In this document: piece by piece, positions 6,722 to 13,347 of the stretch
How the letters are laid out: each line of letters starts with the position of its first letter
How positions within the stretch are numbered: position 1 is the stretch's first letter
Source: Actinomycetota bacterium
GTDB taxonomy: Bacteria; Actinomycetota; Actinomycetes; Streptosporangiales; Streptosporangiaceae
Assembly: GCA_003140115.1 (NCBI GenBank)
Contig: PLIQ01000613.1
Coordinates: 789 to 14,158 of the forward strand
Reading direction: 5' to 3'
DNA length: 13,370 nucleotides
The notes under the pieces: generated by a model
Databases searched by the model: none
Told to the model about the DNA's origin: nothing
Seen by the model: the letters and a program-made list of their open reading frames with translations, nothing else
Made by a program: the position numbers and the translations under genes

Positions 6722-7267
6722 CTAGATGAGGCCCGCTGCGATCGCCGCGCCGACCGCGATCAGAACCAGGCCGCCGAGAAGTTCTCCCCGCTGTCCGGCC
6801 CGCGTGCCGATCTGCGCGCCCAGCTCCAGGCCAATCAGCGACAGGGCGACGCTGATGCCGCCGATGGTGACGGCGGCGACGGCCAGGCTGACGTGGAACG
6901 CGCCGAGCGCGAACCCGACGGCGAGGTTGTCGACGCTAATCGCCAGCCCGGTGATGACCAGCCGCCCGCTGCGCTGCCCGTCCAGCGCGGGCGAAGCCTG
7001 CCGTCGGGCCCGGACGGCCTGGGCGACAGTCCAGGCACCGGTGGCGATGAGCAGTCCGGCGCTGATCCAGCGGGCGGAGTGGCCAAGAGCCTGCGCTAGG
7101 CCGTGGCCGAGCGCGACCCCGGCGATCGGCATGCCGGTCTCGAACAGGCCGAAGATGATGCCCACCTTCAGCCTGGTCCGGGCGCCTGTGCCGGAGATCC
7201 CGATGCCGATCGCGGCGGCGAAGTTCGACAGGCCAAGCGACACCGCGACCAGGATCAGGGCAACCAC
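6722..7267 (-). CDS. mntP: MntP-type manganese efflux pump
   Basis: 181 residues with six hydrophobic segments arranged as two similar halves, the pattern of the MntP/YebN family. The first half has SLGLSNFAAAIGIG; the second has TGLAISVDNLAVGFALG. The acidic residue expected in both halves is kept in the second (VDN) but is Asn in the first (SNF), a variation I believe is common in actinobacterial members. FETGMPIAG and LIGLELGAQIG are further family-like stretches. MntP exports Mn2+ across the cytoplasmic membrane to prevent manganese toxicity. The start is GTG 7267 with only a weak upstream GGGAA. No yybP-ykoY manganese riboswitch consensus is recognisable upstream, but a direct repeat occurs at 7321-7340. 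It lies on the same strand as the Mo-hydroxylase operon, 153 bp from it, and is probably transcribed separately. Confidence 0.85.
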   Translation of the reverse strand: MVALILVAVSLGLSNFAAAIGIGISGTGARTRLKVGIIFGLFETGMPIAGVALGHGLAQALGHSARWISAGLLIATGAWTVAQAVRARRQASPALDGQRSGRLVITGLAISVDNLAVGFALGAFHVSLAVAAVTIGGISVALSLIGLELGAQIGTRAGQRGELLGGLVLIAVGAAIAAGLI

Positions 7268-7320
7268 GTCATCACCGTAGTTCCCGGCCCAGGGCGAGGA
7301 GTGCTGAGCCCAAGCCGCGA

Positions 7321-7340
7321 TACGTCATGGTGTACGTCAT
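7321..7340. repeat. Tandem TACGTCAT direct repeat upstream of mntP
   Basis: TACGTCAT occurs at 7321-7328 and again at 7333-7340, a 12-bp period. The pair sits 53-73 bp upstream of the mntP start, in a 149-bp gap that otherwise holds nothing I recognise. It may be a pair of regulator half-sites, but no known motif was matched. Confidence 0.35.
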
Positions 7341-7416
7341 TGCTCTGAGCACGCACCTCATGCCAGATTCGCGCCTGAACCCGGACATCAGCCCGACCGG
7401 ACCGTAGTTTGTGCGG

Positions 7417-8070
7417 TTAACGGCTGCGTGCGGCGATGATTTCGGGCTGTCGGCGTGTCCAATAGTCAACGATCTGCTGGCGCGGAGCAGGGAGGGTCTC
7501 GTCGGGGTCGACGTCGTCGAAGTAGCCGAGGCCGAGCAGGATGTGATTGATGGCCTGATCGGGGTATTCAGGCTGGAAGCGTTCGATAAACAGCGCTAGG
7601 CCTTCATCAACCGTGCGACGCGCTTGCTCCTCGATGGTCATAAGGTCGAAGTAGTCGCGGAGTTCGCCACGGTCGCCCACCACCTTGAGCTTCATCGCCA
7701 TGAGGTCGCTGATCTGCGCGATGCGGAGCCCGTCGACTTGCGTGGGGCTTTCGAGCAGCCGCTGCGGGCGCACCTCGTCCGCGTGCAGGAACTGCACCCT
7801 GGTGGCGGAGAACACGCCGTTGAGCGTGCCGGGGGCGCGCTCCGTGATTGCGAATGGTCCGGCCGCGGACAGCATGATGGCCAGCTCGTCCAGATCGACG
7901 CTGTTATGGTGAAAGAAGATATCCAGGTCCCGGCTCACCCGGTGCTCGAGGTGGACGGCAATAGCCGTGCCTCCGCCGAGATATGCAGTGGGCGGGACGA
8001 TCCGGGCGATGGTCTCCCACGTCAAAGCCGTATTCGGCAGCAGGGTACCGAGGATTCGATCAGACAGCAT
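7417..8070 (-). CDS. abiEii: AbiEii-family nucleotidyltransferase toxin
   Basis: 217 residues from ATG 8070. Motif I of the DNA polymerase beta-like nucleotidyltransferase fold is seen as LGGGTAIAVHLEHRVSRDLD (31-50), with the metal-binding pair Asp48/Asp50. Motif II follows as MKLKVVGDRGELRDYFDL, with Lys127, Lys129 and R-D-Y-F-D (138-142). This arrangement marks the AbiEii/AbiGii (COG2253-type) toxins of type IV toxin-antitoxin and phage abortive-infection systems, which modify RNA with nucleotides. ATG 8070 has AGG 7 nt upstream; ATG 8076 is also possible. Either start lies inside the 3' end of the upstream antitoxin-like gene (11-17 nt overlap), so the two are translationally coupled. All visible catalytic residues are present, so it should be active. 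Confidence 0.85.
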   Translation of the reverse strand: MLSDRILGTLLPNTALTWETIARIVPPTAYLGGGTAIAVHLEHRVSRDLDIFFHHNSVDLDELAIMLSAAGPFAITERAPGTLNGVFSATRVQFLHADEVRPQRLLESPTQVDGLRIAQISDLMAMKLKVVGDRGELRDYFDLMTIEEQARRTVDEGLALFIERFQPEYPDQAINHILLGLGYFDDVDPDETLPAPRQQIVDYWTRRQPEIIAARSR

Positions 8071-8776
8071 GCGCATACCTGGCCAGGTTGTGCGCGAGCG
8101 CGCGCCGCGCCGGCTCAAGGCCGCGGGTGGCTGCCGCGTGTTCCCAAGCGGTGGCGGGTAGGTTGACCGTACCCCAGGCTAGGCCGTCCGGATCGAATGT
8201 CGTGATCAGACGCCTGGCGATATACGGCGCCGAGGTCGCGACATCGAGCTGAGTGGGGGCTGTGTTCCAGAACAGGTGCAGCAGGTGAGGGGGAACCCGT
8301 TTGGCACGTGATCCATCAGCGCGATCCGGCAACTGGACCTTCGCCACGACGGGGGCGAGCGCGAGCCACTCGTCCGATCCAAACCGCACTTGGTAGACCG
8401 TCACTTCGCTGGCCTGTCCTCTGGCGATCATCATTGGTGTCCGCGTGACAAGGCCTTTGGCCACTAGCCGCGTCAACGCGCGTCCCGCGCCGGTGGGACT
8501 GACTCCTGCCCGCCGGGCGGCTTCACGCACCGAGGAAATACCGCGCGGGGACCGCGACAGGGCGGCGAGCACCTGAGCATCCATTCTTGACATACCAGGT
8601 ATCAGCGGAACGACCCCTAGCTCGCCGGCCAGTTCGCCAACCTGCTCCTCGGTTAGATGGAAGACACCTGACGTATCTTGCTCAACGGGCAAGCCCAGGC
8701 GATCCACCGCGCGCCGTATACGCGGAGGCGAAGTCCCGAGTCGCCGGGCGGCATCGGCGAGACTATAGGTGTCCAT
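8060..8776 (-). CDS. AbiEi-like antitoxin, two-HTH DNA-binding protein
   Basis: 238 residues. An N-terminal MerR/excisionase-like helix-turn-helix (about 5-30, SLADAARRLGTSPPRIRRAV) is followed by a winged helix (about 64-112, ISSVREAARRAGVSPTGAG). The C-terminal domain contains HLLHLFWNT, TSAPYIARRLI and a helical ending LEPARRALAHNLA. Antitoxins of AbiEii partners usually combine an N-terminal winged helix with a C-terminal antitoxin domain, and repress their own promoter. The role here is inferred from this architecture and from the overlap with the toxin gene. The ATG at 8776 has no ribosome site but lies 6 nt after a TAGAAT box, which suggests leaderless translation. The inverted repeat at 8787-8808 is the likely self-binding site. 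Confidence 0.75.
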   Translation of the reverse strand: MDTYSLADAARRLGTSPPRIRRAVDRLGLPVEQDTSGVFHLTEEQVGELAGELGVVPLIPGMSRMDAQVLAALSRSPRGISSVREAARRAGVSPTGAGRALTRLVAKGLVTRTPMMIARGQASEVTVYQVRFGSDEWLALAPVVAKVQLPDRADGSRAKRVPPHLLHLFWNTAPTQLDVATSAPYIARRLITTFDPDGLAWGTVNLPATAWEHAAATRGLEPARRALAHNLARYAHAV

Positions 8777-8782
8777 ATCGTT

Positions 8783-8788
8783 ATTCTA
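8783..8788 (-). promoter_or_regulatory. Probable -10 box of a leaderless promoter for the AbiE pair
   Basis: The minus strand reads TAGAAT, one base from TATAAT, in an AT-rich patch. Six bases separate it from the ATG at 8776, so transcription should begin at or within a base of the start codon. No purine-rich ribosome site lies upstream at the right distance. The -35 (TCGTAT, 17-bp spacer) is weak. Leaderless mRNAs are common in actinobacteria. Confidence 0.55.
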
Positions 8789-8808
8789 TCCGCTCCAGCC
8801 GTCGGATA
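8787..8808. promoter_or_regulatory. Inverted repeat, likely AbiE autoregulatory operator
   Basis: TATCCG (8787-8792) and CGGATA (8803-8808) are perfect inverted arms around 10 bp. Outer bases (ATCGT near 8777, ACGAT at 8810-8814) extend the symmetry imperfectly. The site overlaps the upstream edge of the -10 box and fills the -10/-35 spacer, ideal for repression. AbiEi antitoxins are known to bind inverted repeats in their own promoters. Binding here is inferred. Confidence 0.55.
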
Positions 8809-8929
8809 CGACGATGAGGGCGGCCCTTTCGCCGTCGGAGCGGCATTGGATCTGGACGGGCTATGCTCCTATACCCCGCCATCCGCGAAGCGGTTCATTC
8901 ACCCGTTGGCGAGTAGGCACTTGGCCAGG

Positions 8930-9787
8930 TCATCCCGCTGCGTTGTCGTGGCTGCACCACGGCTTGGACACGCGCGCGCGGTCGTCGCCGTAGCGCTCGC
9001 GCACCTTCGCGGCTAGGGCCACAATGGCCTCCTCCCACGTCGGCCTGGCCACGTCCAGGCTCGGGTCGTACGACGGAGTGCCGCCAACCCGGAGCCCCGT
9101 CCTGCGCTGCGCCGGAACGTCCAGTGGCCATAGCACCGGCCCGTGCTCCATCCTGACTTCGGCCCGATCCCCTGAGCGGTCAAGGTTGACGTCTAGGTGA
9201 GCGAGGCCATCGCTGTCGGAGAGCCGCCCCTCAGCCTCGATCCGGGACCAGGCGGCCTCGTCGACCTCACGCGGATCGGCGTCTGCGAGGTCGTTCGGCA
9301 CAACGTAGGACCAGAAGATCGGATGTGCGGTCAGGTAGCTCCACGCTGCAAGCACGTCAGTCGGAGTCGTCGCATACGCGGCGACGGTGCCCGCCCACCC
9401 CTCAGCGCGATAGGCGGCGAGTTGCTCGGTGTTATGTCGCCGTTCTTCTGGCGTGGGCGGCTGCATCGTCCAGTTCCGCTCACCGGGCCGCTGGAACAGA
9501 ATTAGACCGTTCATCTCGCTCCAGCGGGTGCCGTCCTCGTCGGTCCACTCTCGCGACATCGGCTCGTCTTCGAGCATTGGGCCGGCGGTCAAGCCGACTC
9601 CCGGCTCGACTCGGATCTGGCTGCCAGGCAACGCCCGGCGTGCCACCGTCGCGTCTCGCTCGTCGAAGTTACCCGACCAGTACAGCTGTCCATCAAGCAG
9701 TTCAGTACGCTCGGCGCCCATCGGCCAGCGCTCTAGGTGTGCCACGGTAAACGGCTCACGCGGCCCGGGTAGGTCCGGTCCTGCCAT
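8930..9787 (-). CDS. Uncharacterised protein with an Uma2-like N terminus
   Basis: 285 residues; I do not recognise the full protein. Residues about 13-35 (FTVAHLERWP, then ERTELLDGQLYWSG) resemble the opening strands of Uma2-type PD-(D/E)XK proteins, but the catalytic Asp and ExK that should follow are not seen. A middle segment contains REWTDEDGTRWSEMNGLI and a Trp-rich region (EGWAGTVAAYATTPTDVLAA, then PIFWSYVVP). An acidic stretch (about 165-205) precedes a beta-rich part with DPSLDVARPTWEEAIVALAA and a basic tail. There is no signal peptide or membrane segment, so it is probably cytoplasmic. ATG 9787 lies one base after the TGA of the upstream gene, with GGGAG 5 nt upstream, so the two are co-translated. 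The upstream in-frame ATG at 9862 is inside the other gene and is not the start. Confidence 0.75.
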   Translation of the reverse strand: MAGPDLPGPREPFTVAHLERWPMGAERTELLDGQLYWSGNFDERDATVARRALPGSQIRVEPGVGLTAGPMLEDEPMSREWTDEDGTRWSEMNGLILFQRPGERNWTMQPPTPEERRHNTEQLAAYRAEGWAGTVAAYATTPTDVLAAWSYLTAHPIFWSYVVPNDLADADPREVDEAAWSRIEAEGRLSDSDGLAHLDVNLDRSGDRAEVRMEHGPVLWPLDVPAQRRTGLRVGGTPSYDPSLDVARPTWEEAIVALAAKVRERYGDDRARVSKPWCSHDNAAG

Positions 9788-9788
9788 G

Positions 9789-10556
9789 TCAGCTCCCGAT
9801 GCCTGTCCGCTGGCCGCAGTCCGGGCAGAACAGGCGTGCCCCATGGTGTTCGCAGCCAACACCGCGCAGGTGATCGCGAATCGTCCGGACGACGAACGCG
9901 ATATGGTCCGCCGGCGCAGGGCCGAGATCGGACTCGGCGCCTCGCGCGATAACCTCGCCCTCCATGATCGGCACCGGCTCGGTGACGAACGTGCCGTCTT
10001 TTGCGACCTGGGCTAGGCGCTGGGCATACCTGCCGGACGGCACCATGTCGAGCTCGATCGCCCACAAGCCTCCGCGTTCCCGGAAGTAAAAGGTGTGGCC
10101 GTCGATAGTTCCTTCCCACTGCTCAGGCGCATAAGAGCTGGTCCGCCTGGCATCCACACCTGTCTTGCCGACAAGCCAAGCGGCGATCGTATCCTCCTCG
10201 CGCCGGTGAGCCGCGCTCAACTCCGCCGCCTCGGGGGTGTCCCACCATGCCTGCCAGCCACCCACCTCGGCAGCGCGGCGGTCCTCGTCCCATGTGCACC
10301 GGCAGTCGAAGCCATCGCCATGCTGCCTCGAAAGCCGCGGATGACAGGAGCATGGGCACTGATTGCCGTCGGCATCGCGGGGATCGAACAGCGCTGTTAT
10401 GACCCTGTGCGCCGCGGCCTGGTCCACCTCGGCGCTGGCCACGAGGTAGCGCGCGTAACAGTCGGCCAGACGGCGACGCTCAGCCTCACGCTCCGCGTCG
10501 AGGCGGGCGCGCTCCTGCCCATCGCCGCCAAAGTCGACGATGTATAGGTCACTCAC
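9789..10556 (-). CDS. Uncharacterised protein with two cysteine clusters
   Basis: 255 residues from GTG 10556; not recognised. An N-terminal Arg/Glu-rich helix (about 12-35) precedes the first cysteine cluster, CPCSCHP (67-73) and CRC (85-87). A Trp-rich helical section (GGWQAWWDTPEA) and a beta-rich domain follow, with GTIDGHTFYFRERGGLWAIE. The C terminus has CEHHGARLFCPDCGQ (Cys235, His237, His238, Cys244, Cys247), a zinc-ribbon pattern. Metal binding, and perhaps nucleic-acid binding, is inferred. An ATG at 10592 is also in frame, but it overlaps a TTGACG that could be a -35, so the GTG (VSDLYIVDF) is preferred; neither has a strong ribosome site. It is the first gene of a two-gene operon. 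A small dyad, CCGA-TAT-TCGG, lies at about 10592-10602. Confidence 0.7.
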   Translation of the reverse strand: MSDLYIVDFGGDGQERARLDAEREAERRRLADCYARYLVASAEVDQAAAHRVITALFDPRDADGNQCPCSCHPRLSRQHGDGFDCRCTWDEDRRAAEVGGWQAWWDTPEAAELSAAHRREEDTIAAWLVGKTGVDARRTSSYAPEQWEGTIDGHTFYFRERGGLWAIELDMVPSGRYAQRLAQVAKDGTFVTEPVPIMEGEVIARGAESDLGPAPADHIAFVVRTIRDHLRGVGCEHHGARLFCPDCGQRTGIGS

Positions 10557-10655
10557 GCCGCACAACGTACTCTCAGCGCGCCCGTCAAGCATCCGATATT
10601 CGGCCGCGCACTACCGCTCTCACGACGGCCACCGGTAGCCGCACGTGGCGTACGT

Positions 10656-11516
10656 TTACTTGCTTCTGGTGCCGAGGAGGTCGTAGGCCGCGACCCACAG
10701 CGTGTAGGGATTCGCCAGGTCCGGGTAGGCCGCCGTCATCCGGTCGATGAGCTCGGCCGGGGCGGAGCTGCGTTCCAGCGCTGCGTCGAAATCGGCGAGG
10801 TAGCGACGGGATTCGCCGATCTGGCGGCGGGCGTCATCGTCGGCGGCCTGTGGGTGGCGGTGGCCGGCAATGAGAGTGTCGGCCTCCAGTGCCGCCACGG
10901 CATCCAGCGCCCAAGCCCAGCTCGCGCGGGAGTCCAGTGTCGACCCCGCCAGCCACATGTGCGTCTGGTTGTAGACGACGTCGCCGGAGACGACCAGGCT
11001 CAGGCCGGGGACGTGGACGACGCTGGAGTGCCCGGTGTCGGTGGTCCCGACCGGGATGACCGCGGCCGCCGAGCCTCCGACCGGGACCGTGGTGCCCGCC
11101 AGTGGCGTCGGCGGCACGGGCCTGGCGGTCAGCTGGCCGGGAAAGAACCGGCCCCAGACCTGCATGTATCCCGGCGAGATCTGCTCTTCCATGGCGGGAA
11201 TGGACTCGGCCAGGGCGACCGGCCTGGCTTCCGGGAACGCCGCCAGGATCTCCGGCAGCCCCAGGAAGTGGTCGGCGTGCGGATGGGTGATGTACACGTA
11301 CCCGAGGTCGCAGTCGTGGGACTTCACCCACGCCGCCAGCTCCCGTCCCTCCTGTTCGGTGATGAGACAGTCGACCAGCAAGGCGCCGCGATCATCACTG
11401 ATCAGGGTCGAGGTGGACGGCGGCCAGGTCGCCTGGCCTACCGCCTCCTCGAAACCCGGCACTGCGCTCGGGATCGGCTTGGGAGCCACCACGAACACGT
11501 CAAAGTCAAGGCTCAT
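10656..11516 (-). CDS. MBL-fold metallo-hydrolase
   Basis: 286 residues with the complete metallo-beta-lactamase-fold ligand set. THPHADH gives His78, His80, Asp82 and His83. TGHSS gives His163, VSGDVVYN gives Asp179, and IAGHRHP gives His219. Both metal sites should be filled. The order and spacing resemble hydrolases of thioester or phosphoester substrates (glyoxalase II-like and related) more than true beta-lactamases. There is no signal peptide, so it is cytoplasmic. The start ATG 11516 has GGGAGAG 9 nt upstream. It is transcribed away from the DUF302 gene. Its likely promoter (TACTCT at 11547-11552, CTGACT at 11569-11574) is the mirror image of the DUF302 promoter, so the two genes should be co-regulated. 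The substrate is unknown. Confidence 0.88.
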   Translation of the reverse strand: MSLDFDVFVVAPKPIPSAVPGFEEAVGQATWPPSTSTLISDDRGALLVDCLITEQEGRELAAWVKSHDCDLGYVYITHPHADHFLGLPEILAAFPEARPVALAESIPAMEEQISPGYMQVWGRFFPGQLTARPVPPTPLAGTTVPVGGSAAAVIPVGTTDTGHSSVVHVPGLSLVVSGDVVYNQTHMWLAGSTLDSRASWAWALDAVAALEADTLIAGHRHPQAADDDARRQIGESRRYLADFDAALERSSAPAELIDRMTAAYPDLANPYTLWVAAYDLLGTRSK

Positions 11517-11549
11517 GGCAGCATGCTCTCCCGGCGGAACGGCGGCAGA

Positions 11550-11585
11550 GTATCGGCATGTTGACTGCAGTCAGGTTGCCGATAC
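11550..11585. promoter_or_regulatory. 36-bp near-perfect palindromic operator between divergent genes
   Basis: GTATCGGCA (11550-11558) and TGCCGATAC (11577-11585) flank a perfect 12-bp core TGACTGCAGTCA (11562-11573). Only the two 3-bp linkers (TGT, GGT) break the symmetry. On the plus strand TTGACT (11561-11566), 16 bp, TACCTT (11583-11588) forms a promoter towards DUF302. On the minus strand CTGACT, 16 bp, TACTCT forms one towards the MBL gene. The core overlaps both -35 boxes. One dimeric regulator could thus control both directions. The symmetry is seen; the regulator is not encoded nearby. Confidence 0.72.
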
Positions 11586-11644
11586 CTTCGGCCTCGCGGC
11601 TGTGCCAGCATCAAACCAGTCACCTGACCACGGAGGAGCAGACC

Positions 11645-12160
11645 ATGGCATCCGAACGAGTGCTCGACGTGACGATGCACCGGCACGTCTTCGATACTGA
11701 CCGGCCGTTCGCCCGGGTCCTGGACGGAATCTTCAGTGGCATCAGCCAACCCGATATCGAGCAGCTGTTCAGCAAGCTCGCGGCCAGCAGTACCTATCAG
11801 GAGTTCAGCTCGCTGGTCGAGCAGGCGCAAGGCAGCGCCGGCCTGATGCGATTCCTCCAGCTCGACCTCGACGGCGCGCTGTCGATCGACCCGGAGGCCA
11901 AGGACTGGACCGGACGCCGCTTGGTTCGCCTGATCGCCGGCAACCCGGTCACTATGGGCCAGATGACCCGCCACGTGCCCGACGCCGGCTCATACGCACC
12001 GGTCACCATCTTGATCGAGGAAACGCCGGAAGGAGGAACCCGCGTGGCCTACGACTCCGTGACTAGCGCGATCGCTCCCTATGACAATGCCGCCGCGTCC
12101 GAGGTCGCCGAGCGGCTCGACGCCGAGGTGCTCGGGCTCCTGCGCGAGGCCACCGGCTGA
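11645..12160 (+). CDS. DUF302-family protein
   Basis: 171 residues. The C-terminal half has the DUF302 (TT1751-like) core: LIAGNPVTMGQMTRHVPDAG (96-115), then SYAPVTILIEE (116-126), RVAYDSV and a final amphipathic helix AERLDAEVLGLL. DUF302 proteins are small alpha/beta proteins of unknown biochemical function, often found near redox or stress genes. The N-terminal half (about 1-90) is acidic, with VFDTDRPFARVLDGIFSGIS, and may be a second copy of the fold or a family-specific extension. ATG 11645 has GGAGGAG 6 nt upstream; the open frame before it contains the operator and is not translated. It faces the MBL gene and is followed by an aldo/keto reductase whose promoter copies its own. Confidence 0.85.
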   Translation: MASERVLDVTMHRHVFDTDRPFARVLDGIFSGISQPDIEQLFSKLAASSTYQEFSSLVEQAQGSAGLMRFLQLDLDGALSIDPEAKDWTGRRLVRLIAGNPVTMGQMTRHVPDAGSYAPVTILIEETPEGGTRVAYDSVTSAIAPYDNAAASEVAERLDAEVLGLLREATG

Positions 12161-12184
12161 ATGCAGTCAAGTTGCGGATACCTC
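12157..12184 (+). promoter_or_regulatory. Second copy of the operator-promoter, upstream of the reductase
   Basis: TGAATGCAGTCA (12158-12169) and TGCGGATAC (12173-12181) match the core and right arm of the palindrome at 11562-11585. Over the 22 bases from TGCAGTCA to ATACCT, 20 are identical. The implied promoter is CTGAAT, 16 bp, TACCTC (12157-12162 and 12179-12184), the same geometry as at DUF302. The left arm is missing because that DNA still codes for the end of the DUF302 protein. Confidence 0.65.
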
Positions 12185-12214
12185 GGCCGGGTGCGCCGCC
12201 AGATGCTGGTGGGC

Positions 12215-13039
12215 ATGAACACAGCCACAGCCGGCGGCGTCACGCGCCTGCTGGCAGACGGAAACCAGGTGCCCGTGCTCGGCCTTGGCGTCTGGCAGGT
12301 GCCTGACGGGCGTGAGTGTGTCGACGCCGTGCGCTGGGCCCTCGAGACCGGATACCGGCACATTGACACGGCTCAGGCGTACGGCAACGAGGAAAGCGTC
12401 GGCCGCGCCCTCCGCGACAGCGGCCTGCCGCGCGACCAGGTGTTCATCACCACGAAGTTCTATCCGCGGCGGCACGACCCAGTCGCCCAAGCGGAAAAGA
12501 GCCTTCGGCGTCTCGGCGTGGACCAGGTCGACCTGTATCTGGTCCACTGGCCCGAAGGCGGCGCGACCCGGGCCTGGGCCGGCCTCGAACGCGCCCGCGA
12601 CCTGGGGCTGGCCCGTTCTATCGGCGTCTCCAACTTCAGTGCCGCCGAACTCGACGCCGTGATCGCTGCCGCAACGGTTCCCCCAGCCGTCAACCAGGTC
12701 CAGTTCAACCCGCAGCACTACCGGCGCGCGCTCCTCGAGGCGTGCGGCCGGCACAACGTCGCCGTCGAGGCCTACAGCCCGCTCGGCACCGGCCGGTACG
12801 TCGGCGATCCCACCGTGGCCAAGATCGCCCAGCGGACGGGCCGGACGGCGGCCCAGGTGCTGCTGCGCTGGAGCCTGCAGCACGGACTCATCGTCATTAC
12901 CAAGTCAACGCATCGCGTCCGTATCCAGGAAAACGCGCAGATCTTCGACTTCACCTTGTCAGCCGACGATATGGGCGAACTCGATGCGCTCGATCGGACG
13001 GGCGGCACCGACCGCGCCCTCGAATCCACGTGGTGGTAG
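12215..13039 (+). CDS. Aldo/keto reductase (NADPH-dependent)
   Basis: 274 residues, a full TIM-barrel AKR. The catalytic tetrad is visible: Asp51 (YRHIDTAQAYGNEE), Tyr56, Lys81 (ITTKFYP) and His111 (LYLVHWPEGG). Cofactor-binding parts are SIGVSNFSAAEL, PAVNQVQFNPQ, VEAYSPLGTG and ITKSTHRVRIQENAQIF. It resembles the AKR5-like group reducing aldehydes and dicarbonyls such as methylglyoxal; the exact substrate is unknown. The start is uncertain. ATG 12215 gives a normal N terminus, ATG 12203 is possible, and GTG 12191 sits 7 nt after the -10 (TACCTC), so the mRNA could be leaderless there. The upstream ATG at 12161 overlaps the operator and is rejected. It begins 54 bp after DUF302 and has its own copy of the shared promoter, so it can be expressed with or without read-through. 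Confidence 0.9.
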   Translation: MNTATAGGVTRLLADGNQVPVLGLGVWQVPDGRECVDAVRWALETGYRHIDTAQAYGNEESVGRALRDSGLPRDQVFITTKFYPRRHDPVAQAEKSLRRLGVDQVDLYLVHWPEGGATRAWAGLERARDLGLARSIGVSNFSAAELDAVIAAATVPPAVNQVQFNPQHYRRALLEACGRHNVAVEAYSPLGTGRYVGDPTVAKIAQRTGRTAAQVLLRWSLQHGLIVITKSTHRVRIQENAQIFDFTLSADDMGELDALDRTGGTDRALESTWW

Positions 13040-13042
13040 TTA

Positions 13043-13210
13043 GTGACCAGCGAGCCCTCTCTTCAGGAACGCTATTCGCAGGCATATACGACGGGCACCT
13101 TTACTGGCATCGCCCTCCACCATCGGCCGCTGGGCGCCGTGCTGGCCTTCTCCCGCGAGCTGGGACGCCGGCTCGACGGGCTGATCGAGCCTGGCCGTTT
13201 CGACCTATGA
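13043..13210 (+). CDS. Possible small protein (55 codons) after the reductase
   Basis: GTG 13043 begins three bases after the reductase stop and runs 55 codons to TGA 13208-13210. The product has an amphipathic, Arg/Leu-rich second half (LAFSRELGRRLDGLIEPGRF) and no recognised motif or membrane segment. The tight spacing suggests an operon member. The only ribosome-site candidate (GGTGGTAG) is weak and overlaps the reductase end. It may be a real small gene or the tail of a lost larger one; codon choice is compatible with coding. Confidence 0.4.
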   Translation: MTSEPSLQERYSQAYTTGTFTGIALHHRPLGAVLAFSRELGRRLDGLIEPGRFDL

Positions 13211-13234
13211 CGTAGCCGGGCATGCTCTTGTGCC

Positions 13235-13250
13235 TATGCCGGGAGGCATA
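13235..13250 (+). terminator. Short hairpin after the reductase genes, possible terminator
   Basis: TATGCC-GGGA-GGCATA is a perfect 6-bp stem with a 4-nt loop, 25 bp after the 55-codon frame. No T-run follows, so it would be a weak or non-canonical terminator. A second small stem (CGGGG/CCCCG) lies at about 13273-13289. Confidence 0.35.
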
Positions 13251-13313
13251 AGCCGCCAAAAAGGTGTGGTCTCGGGGTAGATGGCCCCGGGCGGCGCGGT
13301 GCGTAGCGTCCCT

Positions 13314-13335
13314 TTCATTAGCAACGACTGATGAA
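13314..13335. promoter_or_regulatory. Inverted repeat before the window-end ABC gene
   Basis: TTCATTAG (13314-13321), 6 bp, CTGATGAA (13328-13335) is an inverted repeat with one mismatch. The outer bases CCCTT and AAGGG extend it, so as RNA it could also fold as a hairpin whose 3' arm includes the AAGGGG ribosome site of the next gene. Two readings fit: an operator for a dimeric repressor (TetR, PadR or MarR type), or a translational switch. Confidence 0.5.
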
Positions 13336-13347
13336 AAGGGGCGCCAC

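Noticed and set aside
7268..7416. yybP-ykoY manganese riboswitch before mntP
   Set aside because: The conserved internal-loop sequences of that riboswitch class were not recognised on the minus strand.
8930..9787. Functional Uma2-family nuclease
   Set aside because: Only the opening strands resemble the family; the Asp and ExK catalytic residues are not found at the expected positions.
9788..9862. Longer start of the Uma2-like protein
   Set aside because: The extension lies within the preceding gene and lacks a ribosome site, whereas ATG 9787 has GGGAG at the right distance.
11513..11974. Minus-strand frame opposite the DUF302 gene
   Set aside because: It shadows the DUF302 coding sequence and would run through the shared operator; no family resemblance was seen.
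12161..12214. ATG at 12161 as start of the reductase
   Set aside because: It sits inside the operator and upstream of the predicted transcription start, and adds a Cys/Arg-rich extension not typical of the family.
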